A DNA stretch of 5,038 nt from assembly GCA_025980505.1 (NCBI GenBank), contig JAICXI010000173.1, positions 1 to 5,038 of the forward strand, read 5' to 3'. The position numbers and the translations under genes were made by a program. The DNA is from a bacterium. Its GTDB lineage: Bacteria; Oederibacteriota; Muellerivitia; Muellerivitales; Muellerivitaceae. Below the pieces are notes generated by a model. That model saw only the letters and a list, made by a program, of their open reading frames with translations. It made no database searches and was not told where the DNA came from. Numbering within the stretch: position 1 is the stretch's first letter; each line of letters starts with the position of its first letter. Below, in pieces: positions 1 to 5,003 of this stretch.

Positions 1-50
1 ATGCACTTGACGAACCAAACCCAGTTAAAGCCGGGTTTCGAATGTTCTCA

Positions 51-73
51 CCTTCTCCCTTGAAGGGAGAAGG
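51..73. repeat. Perfect hairpin, left unit of the composite repeat
   Basis: CCTTCTCCCT and AGGGAGAAGG pair perfectly around a 3-nt TGA loop. There is no following T-run on either strand, so it is better read as a repeat palindrome than as an intrinsic terminator. Confidence 0.75.
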
Positions 74-117
74 CCGGGATCAGGGTGGTTTAGGTTGGCA
101 AAGACACCCTCACCCCA

Positions 118-141
118 CCCTCTCCCCCTTAAGGGAGAGGG
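118..141. repeat. Perfect hairpin, right unit of the composite repeat
   Basis: CCCTCTCCC (118-126) pairs with GGGAGAGGG (133-141) around the loop CCTTAA. The sequence just to its left (103-117), read on the minus strand, resembles the tail of the left unit, so this is an inverted second copy. A short TTT follows at 142-144, but the position inside the inverted repeat argues for a repeat element rather than a dedicated terminator. Confidence 0.75.
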
Positions 142-177
142 TTTGTTACGTCAAGTCCATCGTTCCCAACTAAAAAT

Positions 178-207
178 TTTCAAAAGTCTAAATTTCAAAT
201 GTCTAAA
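178..207. repeat. 15-bp tandem direct repeat, two copies, in the AT-rich leader
   Basis: TTTCAAAAGTCTAAA (178-192) is followed directly by TTTCAAATGTCTAAA (193-207), identical at 14 of 15 positions. A shorter echo, CAAAAGTC, recurs at 239-246. The repeats sit about 65-95 bp upstream of a putative -10 element and about 120-150 bp upstream of the first TPR-barrel start codon. That is a plausible place for tandem activator sites or an UP-like element, but they could also be debris at the edge of the neighbouring repeat element. Confidence 0.5.
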
Positions 208-266
208 AAAGAGGAGATAATACGGGCAAAGGGGCTGACAAAAGTCATGGCTTGTCCGATCGGATT

Positions 267-281
267 CGGCTTTAATCGCCG
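267..281 (+). promoter_or_regulatory. Putative -10 element inside a short inverted repeat, upstream of the first TPR-barrel gene
   Basis: CGGC-TTTAATC-GCCG is a 4-bp inverted repeat around a 7-nt spacer. TTTAAT (271-276) matches the TATAAT consensus at five of six bases. Its end lies 48 nt upstream of the ATG at 325. No convincing -35 hexamer sits 16-18 nt upstream, so a promoter here would need an activator or a different sigma factor. The main support is the similar arrangement upstream of the paralogue (1514-1530). An 8-bp palindrome, CCGATCGG, lies just upstream at 256-263. Confidence 0.3.
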
Positions 282-324
282 TACCAGCATCTTTTATCTT
301 TGACGTTCCATTGCGGGAGGGTAT

Positions 325-1467
325 ATGCGGTTCTCTTCGTATCGTTTTATCATCTGGACCTTTTTTCTCTTGGGGACCGGCCCTTCCCCGGGCCTTGCTT
401 ACACTTCCAGCGACTATTACCAAGCGGGCCTTTCTTTTTACCAGCAGAAGGATTACTCCAAAGCCATCCAATACCTGAAGGCCTCGGTGCAGATGGACCC
501 CCACAACTGGCAGGCCGAACAGGTTCTGGGTTATTCCTATTACATGACCGGCGACAACGCGGAGGCGCTGGCCGCCTTCGACCGGAGCCTCCAAACCAAT
601 CCCGACAACCCGAACCTGAAGGGCTTCGCCGACAACGTGCGGGCGAAAAGCGCGGTGGGCTCCTCCCCCGTCACTTCCGCCACCGCTCCCCCGCCGGGTT
701 CCGGAACGGCGGAAGCTCCCCCGGTTGCGGCCCGGAAACCGGTCCCCTCCAGCATTCCCGTTGTTTTCTCCAACGGGCGTTGGGCGAATTTCCACCTGGG
801 GGTCGTTAACGCCGGCCTGGGGGATATGCCGGCCGCGGTTAAGGCGGTGCAGGACAACTACTCGCCCTCCGTGGCCACCGCCAGCTCCAGCGGCCTGGGT
901 TTCTTCGGCGGGGGCGAGGCGGGCATCTCCCTGGACCCGGAAAACGCCATCGGCCTTGCGGTCAACCTGGGCATCTTCGGGGGCTACAAGGATAGCGGCA
1001 CCATCCTGGGCAACACCTTCAGCGATTCCTTTGCGCCCATGATGCTGGCCCTCGAGCCCCTGTACCACCGTTTCATCCTGATGGGAAACTCCCGGTTGCG
1101 GCTGGAAGCGGGACCTGGTTTTTACCTCACCAGCCTGCAGGCGGACGAAGTTCAAAACGGGGCCACCGTCTTATCGGGCGGGATGGCCGGGTTCGGGTTC
1201 GGGGGCTGCCTTGGCGCGGGCTGGGACATCGCCGTGGGCAACTTCTCGCTGGAGCTTTTCGCCCACGGGCGCCTGGCCTCCACGTCCAACATCCAGGGGG
1301 AATTCCAGGATTCCTCGGGCAACACCTACCAGGTCGGCCTCGCCGTGGATTCCCGGAATTTCATGGGGACCACCAATACGTCCTCCATCGGCAGCGGCGG
1401 GGTCCGGTGGGCCAACGTGGATTACACGGGTTTTGACTTGGGCCTGGGCGCCTCCTACCAATACTAA
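325..1467 (+). CDS. Exported TPR protein with probable C-terminal outer-membrane beta-barrel (paralogue 1)
   Basis: The 380-residue product opens with a signal peptide: an Arg-containing n-region, hydrophobic residues 8-17 and likely cleavage after Ala25. Residues 30-96 hold two TPR motifs with the usual Gly/Tyr/Ala and Pro spacing, each closing with an N/D-P turn (MDP, TNPDNP). Residues 108-147 form a Pro/Ala/Ser-rich linker. Residues 152-380 alternate hydrophobic and polar positions, carry many Gly and aromatic residues and end in Tyr-Gln-Tyr, as expected of a small outer-membrane barrel. I infer that the TPRs sit in the periplasm and bind an unknown partner, with the barrel as anchor. The start is supported by GGGAGG at 315-320. 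It is paralogous to the next gene, with 48 of 84 identical residues over the mature N-terminus and TPRs. The family and substrate are not recognised. The barrel is inferred from residue pattern only. Confidence 0.85.
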   Translation: MRFSSYRFIIWTFFLLGTGPSPGLAYTSSDYYQAGLSFYQQKDYSKAIQYLKASVQMDPHNWQAEQVLGYSYYMTGDNAEALAAFDRSLQTNPDNPNLKGFADNVRAKSAVGSSPVTSATAPPPGSGTAEAPPVAARKPVPSSIPVVFSNGRWANFHLGVVNAGLGDMPAAVKAVQDNYSPSVATASSSGLGFFGGGEAGISLDPENAIGLAVNLGIFGGYKDSGTILGNTFSDSFAPMMLALEPLYHRFILMGNSRLRLEAGPGFYLTSLQADEVQNGATVLSGGMAGFGFGGCLGAGWDIAVGNFSLELFAHGRLASTSNIQGEFQDSSGNTYQVGLAVDSRNFMGTTNTSSIGSGGVRWANVDYTGFDLGLGASYQY

Positions 1468-1513
1468 GAGACGGCAACAAAAGCCCTTCCTCCCGGGGTT
1501 TTCGCCGGGAAGA

Positions 1514-1530
1514 CGGGTATAATCAACCCG
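1514..1530 (+). promoter_or_regulatory. Consensus -10 box within an operator-like inverted repeat, upstream of the second TPR-barrel gene
   Basis: CGGGT-ATAATCA-ACCCG is a 5-bp inverted repeat around a 7-nt spacer, and it contains a perfect TATAAT at 1518-1523. The box ends 44 nt before the ATG at 1568, close to the 48 nt seen for the first paralogue. No good -35 is visible at the expected distance. A weak GC hairpin (CCCGG at 1492-1496, CCGGG at 1505-1509) lies just upstream without a T-run. The palindrome over the -10 would suit a repressor, but that is inference. Confidence 0.4.
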
Positions 1531-1567
1531 CATTGAGCTTGGCAATGTCTTAATCAGGAACCCTTCC

Positions 1568-2641
1568 ATGGCGCGCGGCTTCCTTTGGGCCCTTATTTTT
1601 TTCACGGTCCTTTCGGTTTTTCCCCCGGGGGCGAGGGCCTATACCTCCAACGACTATTACCTGGCGGGATTGAATTTTTACGTCCGGAAGGATTACGCCC
1701 ATTCCATCCCTTACCTGAAAACCGCCGTGAAGATGGACCCCCAAAACTGGCAGGCCTGGGAAGTCCTGGGTTATGACTATTACCTTTCCCACCAGCCAGC
1801 GCAGGCCCTCCAGGCCTTCGACCAAAGCTTGAGGCGGCATCCCGACAGCCCCCAGCTGCGCAACCTGGCCGAGGCCATCCGGGCCCGTATCATTTGGGAC
1901 GCGGAGGCCCACGACATCTATCCCCGGGCCTTCCGGAACTACGAAATCTGGGTCAAGCTCGACGCGGGGGCGGCCCAGGCTTCCCTGGGCGACCTTCCCT
2001 CAGCCGCTTCGGCCTTCAACACGGCTTATGCGGCCTTCCAACACAACGCCACTTGCGATGGGGAGGGACTGTTGGGCGGGCTGGAAGTGGGGTTCATGCT
2101 GGATAAGCTCAACGCCTGGGGCGTGGTGGTGGAAGCCGGTTCCTTCAACGGTTTCAAGGCTTCCGCCTCCGATACCTCCGGCAACACCCTAAGCCAGAGG
2201 CTGCAGCCCAACATGGTTTCGGTGCAGGCCGAATATTACCGTTACTTCCCCATAGGCCCCTTCCGCCTTTGGGCCAACGGGGGCGCCGGCGTTTATAACA
2301 CCGTCGTCAACCTCGATTACCTGCAAAACGGGTCCCCCCTGGAGACGGGCCAGTTGTCGGGGCTGGGCTGGGGGGGGTTCCTGGGAGCGGGCTTCGAACT
2401 GGCGCTCAGCGAGCAACTGTCACTGAGCCTTTCCCTGCGCGGCCGCTACGCCACCACGGGGAACATCCAGGGCAGCTTCACCGACAGTTCGGGGGCCACC
2501 CAGGAAGCGGGATTGGCCCTCGGAACCAACGGCCTCATCGCGGCTTATCCGACCTACCAAATCAACCTCAACGGCTGGCGTTACGCCAAGATCGATTACA
2601 CGGGCGGGGATATGGTCCTGGCGGTCTCCTACCACTATTGA
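1568..2641 (+). CDS. Exported TPR protein with probable C-terminal outer-membrane beta-barrel (paralogue 2)
   Basis: The 357-residue product has a signal peptide with hydrophobic residues 5-19 and an Ala-Arg-Ala cleavage site ending at residue 24. Two TPR motifs follow at about 29-95, nearly collinear with paralogue 1. Residues 125-357 look like a beta-barrel: alternating hydrophobicity, many Gly, Tyr and Trp, a GxGxxFLGAGFEL-type strand near 265-280, and a C-terminal Tyr-His-Tyr. Shared C-terminal landmarks with paralogue 1 include NIQGxF-DSSG and DYTG. It lacks the long Pro/Ala linker of paralogue 1 and uses a short charged segment (108-124) instead. AGGAA at 1556-1560, 7 nt before the ATG, supports the start. 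The 100-bp gap after paralogue 1 holds its own -10-like box, so co-transcription is possible but not required. Its 3' end overlaps the converging Nudix gene by 7 bp. Function unknown. Confidence 0.86.
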   Translation: MARGFLWALIFFTVLSVFPPGARAYTSNDYYLAGLNFYVRKDYAHSIPYLKTAVKMDPQNWQAWEVLGYDYYLSHQPAQALQAFDQSLRRHPDSPQLRNLAEAIRARIIWDAEAHDIYPRAFRNYEIWVKLDAGAAQASLGDLPSAASAFNTAYAAFQHNATCDGEGLLGGLEVGFMLDKLNAWGVVVEAGSFNGFKASASDTSGNTLSQRLQPNMVSVQAEYYRYFPIGPFRLWANGGAGVYNTVVNLDYLQNGSPLETGQLSGLGWGGFLGAGFELALSEQLSLSLSLRGRYATTGNIQGSFTDSSGATQEAGLALGTNGLIAAYPTYQINLNGWRYAKIDYTGGDMVLAVSYHY

Positions 2642-3426
2642 GGCGCCGGGATCCGCGGGGCCTGGCCGATCTCCACCGTCCCCATGCCCGCGGGACCCGC
2701 TTTCCGGACCCGGTCGAAGAAATCATCCAGCCTTCCCTTGAGCCACTGTAAATCCACGCCCATGAATTGGGGCGGGAGTTGGGCCCATTTCTCGCAGGCC
2801 TTTTCATAAAGCCCCAGGGCGCCGGCCTGGTTGCCCTTCCGGAAATGCTCCAACGCGATGGCGGCCTGGATGAGCCCCTGGTAATGCAGCCGTTCCCGGC
2901 CTTCGGCGGGGTGCCAGAGGTCTTCCAGCATTTCGTGGCACTCGAAGTACTCCCCCGCGTTGAAAAGCCGGATCCCTTCCAGGTACTCGTGGGGATACTT
3001 GAGCCCGTCCAGGTAGGTATCCCAGTCGTTGCGCCGGGAGAGTTCCTGGATGAGGGTTTGGTCCGCGTCGGGAAACTTGTAGGAAGGCAGGTCTTTGGGG
3101 TCGGCCCAGGCGAAAGCCTGGCATTCGATGGTCTTGGGTTCGCCCGACTTGTGGGAGCAGAAGAAGATGTTCAGCCGGACGGAACGCTGGGGATAGTGGT
3201 AGGTGAGGATCCGGAAAAAATGGCGGATTTCCACCTCGATGTCCAACTCTTCCTTGAGTTCCCGGACCACGCATTCTTCCAGGGATTCGGTGGGTTCCTT
3301 CTTGCCTCCGGGCAGTTCCCAATAGCCCCCAAAGGAGTCCCCTTCCTTGCGCTGGGCGATGAGGAATTTGCCGTCCTTGAAAACCAACGCCGCGCCCACT
3401 TCCAGCACCTTTTGGGTCATGACCAT
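2635..3426 (-). CDS. Nudix (MutT/NudG-like) hydrolase fused to a C-terminal DUF309 domain
   Basis: The 263-residue protein has two domains. Residues 4-130 are a Nudix hydrolase of the (deoxy)nucleoside triphosphate pyrophosphohydrolase type: DGKFLIAQR, then GYWELPGG, then a Nudix box at 41-63 with the metal-binding REL-K-EE core (Glu59, Glu60). The usual Gly of the box is Asp62. These enzymes cleave NTP-like substrates to NMP and pyrophosphate and often remove oxidised nucleotides; the substrate here is unknown. Residues 149-214 match DUF309: a LFNAGEYFECHE segment (Glu162, His164, Glu165), a conserved Trp171, then YQGLIQ and a following His194. DUF309 has no established function that I know of. 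The two start candidates are two codons apart (3426 and 3420); GGTGA upstream slightly favours 3420. A GTG at 3558 is in frame but has no ribosome site and adds a low-complexity, unconserved-looking leader. It is the last gene of the leftward group. Confidence 0.88.
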   Translation of the reverse strand: MVMTQKVLEVGAALVFKDGKFLIAQRKEGDSFGGYWELPGGKKEPTESLEECVVRELKEELDIEVEIRHFFRILTYHYPQRSVRLNIFFCSHKSGEPKTIECQAFAWADPKDLPSYKFPDADQTLIQELSRRNDWDTYLDGLKYPHEYLEGIRLFNAGEYFECHEMLEDLWHPAEGRERLHYQGLIQAAIALEHFRKGNQAGALGLYEKACEKWAQLPPQFMGVDLQWLKGRLDDFFDRVRKAGPAGMGTVEIGQAPRIPAPQ

Positions 3427-3571
3427 TTCACCGCCAAGGCGCTGAATCCCGTCCAACGAGAAGCCGGTTCGACAGGCCCACCGTCGGGCCGCCCCGGCCG
3501 CCCGGGGAGGCACGCGAAGACGCGGGGGAAATATCGGGGATGAGCCGTGCGTAAACACTTTGGTTGCGCTT
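3427..3571. other. GC-rich spacer between the GIY-YIG and Nudix-DUF309 genes
   Basis: This 145-bp stretch is in frame with the Nudix gene up to a GTG at 3558, but the encoded leader is Arg/Pro/Ala-rich, does not resemble a domain and has no ribosome site. On the minus strand it can form two small GC hairpins, CCCCGG/CCGGGG with a 4-nt loop and GGCCC/GGGCC with a 6-nt loop. Neither is followed by a T-run, so neither is an intrinsic terminator. I see no convincing promoter. It is most likely a transcribed spacer of the operon. Confidence 0.45.
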
Positions 3572-4027
3572 TCACTTGGGCGTGGCCTCTTTAATTTTTA
3601 CGTCCCTTTTCCGAAAAAGTTTTCCCTTGCGCCTTCGCGGCTTCGTTTCGAGCCGGGTCCTTCGCTTTTGGTTTTTCTGGAAGCTCATTTTGGCTTGGGG
3701 GGAAGGGCGGGACAAGCTTTCCCCCCCGATGAACCGCCTTTTACGGCCCTTGGAGAGTTTCTTGACCTGGTACTCACGGCGCAGGGCCGCCGAATAGCCG
3801 GCCTGGGGCTCCTGGAACAGCAGTTTCACCGGCGCGCGGGAGGCCGTGTACTTGGCGCCCTTGCCCGAATTGTGGGCCGCGATGCGTTTTTCCACGTCCT
3901 TGGTGATGCCCGTGTAATAGGAACCGTCGGCGCACTCGGCGACGTATAAAACCCAGCCGGAGGCCTCCGGCCTCCGGCGGCCGGCTCCCGCGGAAGGGCG
4001 GCCCTTAGGCGACAAACTCGATTTCAC
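3572..4027 (-). CDS. GIY-YIG domain protein (UPF0213/YhbQ-like) with a long basic tail
   Basis: The 151-residue product carries one GIY-YIG domain at about residues 25-100. The two signature strands read LYV (27-29) and YTG (38-40), the presumed catalytic Arg is Arg48 in EKRIAAHN, and the metal-binding Glu is Glu85 in LRREYQVKKLS. Stand-alone proteins of this family are usually near 90-100 residues and end shortly after the KKLS helix. Family members are putative DNA-cleaving or DNA-repair nucleases, and the real substrate is often unknown. Here about 50 further residues (102-151), very rich in Lys and Arg, follow and probably bind nucleic acid. The start is a GTG inside the 3' end of mqnD, a 23-bp overlap. 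It lacks a good Shine-Dalgarno sequence, so translational coupling is likely. A TTG at 4015 is the only other in-frame start before the domain. The N-terminal 24 residues are basic and probably disordered. Confidence 0.85.
   Translation of the reverse strand: MKSSLSPKGRPSAGAGRRRPEASGWVLYVAECADGSYYTGITKDVEKRIAAHNSGKGAKYTASRAPVKLLFQEPQAGYSAALRREYQVKKLSKGRKRRFIGGESLSRPSPQAKMSFQKNQKRRTRLETKPRRRKGKLFRKRDVKIKEATPK
3957..3970. repeat. 14-bp perfect palindrome in the GIY-YIG coding region
   Basis: CCGGAGGCCTCCGG is its own reverse complement and is followed by further CCGG/GGCC repeats up to about 3984. It encodes part of the Arg/Pro/Glu-rich N-terminal segment. It may simply reflect high GC content. 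Confidence 0.4.
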
Positions 4028-4838
4028 CCACCGGCGGGATCAACTTCTTTTGCTCGCCCTGCTTGAGGAACTCGCGGATGGCGTTGCGGCCTTCCTCGCC
4101 CATGTCCACGGTCCGCTCATTCACCCACATGCCCACGAACCGGTCGGCCACGTCGCGGGACAGGCCCCGGCCGAAAGCCAGGGCGTAATCCAGCGCCGCG
4201 TCCCGGTGGGCCAGCGAGTATTCGATGGATTGCTTCAAATGCCGGGAAACCTTTTTTTGCACGTCCGCCGGCAGGTCCCGCCGGATGGCGTTCACGCCCA
4301 TGGGGAGCACTTGGCCCGCCGTTTGGAACCACCATTCGCCCAGGTCGATGATCTTATGCAGGCCCTTTTCCCGGTAGGTCAACTGGCCTTCGTGGATGAT
4401 GAGCCCCGCGTCCACCGCCCCCTTCTCCACCTCCTCCATGATCCGGTCGAAATGCACCAGGACCTCCTGGAAGTCGGGCAGGCAAAGTTTGAATGCCAGG
4501 TAAGCGCTGGTGAGCTTGCCCGGGATGGCGATCCTCTTGCCCTTGAAGGACTCGATGGGGCCGGGCGTCCGGGCCACGATCATGGGACCGTAGTTCTTGC
4601 CGATGCTTCCCCCGTGCGTCAGGATGGCGTACTTGTCCTTGACGTAGGCATAGGCGTGGGCCGAGATGGCGGTCACTTCCATCCGGCCTTCCCGGGCCCA
4701 GTCGTTCAGGGTCTGGATGTCCTTCAGGATGTGCTCATATTCGACGCCCTCGGTGTCGATCTTGCCCTTGGCGAGTCCGTAAAACATGAAAGCATCGTCG
4801 GCGTCCGGGCTATGGGCTAAACGGATTTGGGTGGCCAT
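4005..4838 (-). CDS. mqnD: MqnD-like 1,4-dihydroxy-6-naphthoate synthase (MqnA/MqnD/SBP family)
   Basis: The 277-residue product is a full-length member of the menaquinone-biosynthesis periplasmic-binding-protein fold family. MqnD converts cyclic de-hypoxanthine futalosine to 1,4-dihydroxy-6-naphthoate in the futalosine route to menaquinone, in the cytoplasm; no signal peptide is seen here. Diagnostic stretches are HSPDADDAFMFYGL at 9-22, GPMIVAR at 84-90, the LIIHEGQLTY segment with His149 in the place of the catalytic His described for Thermus MqnD, and MWVNERTVDMGEEGR near the C-terminus. MqnA shares the fold, but the HSPDADD opening and the IIHE segment favour MqnD. AAGGAAAG (4848-4841) is a good ribosome site for the ATG at 4838. 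No other mqn gene is in the window, so the pathway is unlinked or lies outside. The upstream gene ends at a terminator, so mqnD probably starts a transcript, although I see no clear promoter in 4839-4949. Confidence 0.87.
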   Translation of the reverse strand: MATQIRLAHSPDADDAFMFYGLAKGKIDTEGVEYEHILKDIQTLNDWAREGRMEVTAISAHAYAYVKDKYAILTHGGSIGKNYGPMIVARTPGPIESFKGKRIAIPGKLTSAYLAFKLCLPDFQEVLVHFDRIMEEVEKGAVDAGLIIHEGQLTYREKGLHKIIDLGEWWFQTAGQVLPMGVNAIRRDLPADVQKKVSRHLKQSIEYSLAHRDAALDYALAFGRGLSRDVADRFVGMWVNERTVDMGEEGRNAIREFLKQGEQKKLIPPVGEIEFVA

Positions 4839-4840
4839 GT

Positions 4841-4848
4841 CTTTCCTT
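4841..4848 (-). promoter_or_regulatory. Ribosome binding site of mqnD
   Basis: On the minus strand AAGGAAAG ends 2 nt before the ATG, and its AAGGA core lies 5 nt from the start codon. This fixes the mqnD start at 4838. Confidence 0.6.
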
Positions 4849-4949
4849 GCGGGGCCGGGGGGGGACCCCTGTCCTTTGGGTTATGGCGTATCTTCCCGAC
4901 AGGCGCGACTTTTTGCAAGGAGGTTTTTGGAGGGGGTCAAGGGGACGAC

Positions 4950-4982
4950 AAAAAAGGCCCCCGGTGGAAGCCGGGAGCCTTT
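4950..4982 (-). terminator. Rho-independent terminator of the gene at the right edge
   Basis: Read on the minus strand, AAAGGCTCCCGG (4982-4971) pairs with CCGGGGGCCTTT (4964-4953) around the loop CTTCCA and runs into six Ts (4955-4950). One pair is a U-G wobble on this strand but would be a C-A mismatch in a plus-strand RNA. Together with the T-run position, this sets the direction. It lies 21 bp downstream of the TAA at 5004-5006 and about 110 bp upstream of mqnD, and so separates the two transcripts. Confidence 0.85.
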
Positions 4983-5003
4983 CCCAACCGGGAAGGGAAG
5001 GGG

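Larger units (their letters stand above)
1..160. repeat. Composite palindromic intergenic repeat (MITE-like or REP/BIME-like)
   Basis: Bases 1-22 and 139-160 are inverted copies of each other, matching at 19 of 22 positions; the outer part reads ATGCACTTGACG on the left and CGTCAAGTCCAT on the right. Nested inside are two hairpin units (51-73 and 118-141) in opposite orientation. Each is followed, on its own strand, by a G-rich stretch ending in AGGGTG. The centre (about 91-102) joins the two units. No open frame in it looks real, and it carries no transposase. The layout fits a non-autonomous MITE or a paired REP-type element. From memory, hairpins of the CCCTCTCCC/GGGAGAGGG type are common in intergenic DNA of GC-rich bacteria. 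The left boundary falls exactly at the window edge, so the element may extend further and a target-site duplication cannot be checked. Confidence 0.7.

Noticed and set aside
51..141. CRISPR-like repeat or terminator pair
   Set aside because: There are only two units, in inverted rather than direct orientation, and no regular spacers. T-runs are lacking or minimal. A palindromic intergenic repeat explains it better.
151..1155. Long minus-strand open frame opposite the first TPR-barrel gene
   Set aside because: It lies antisense to a well-supported gene, has low-complexity Gly/Arg/Val-rich content and no recognisable domain. It is a by-product of GC-rich codon usage, and it also runs through the non-coding leader.
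1486..1512. Possible terminator between the two TPR-barrel genes
   Set aside because: The hairpin has only about a 5-6 bp uninterrupted stem (CCCGG/CCGGG) and no T-run follows it, so I do not call it an intrinsic terminator.
2767..3543. Plus-strand open frame opposite the Nudix-DUF309 gene
   Set aside because: The minus strand carries clear Nudix and DUF309 motifs. The opposite frame has no domain and is Leu/Val/Pro/Gly-rich, as expected of a shadow frame.
3427..3558. 44-residue N-terminal extension of the Nudix protein from a GTG at 3558
   Set aside because: There is no ribosome site, the composition is Arg/Pro/Ala-rich, and Nudix proteins of this type normally begin a few residues before the first strand, as they do from 3426 or 3420.
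4050..4820. Plus-strand open frame opposite mqnD
   Set aside because: The MqnD motifs on the minus strand are unambiguous. The opposite frame is His/Val/Leu-rich with no recognisable features.
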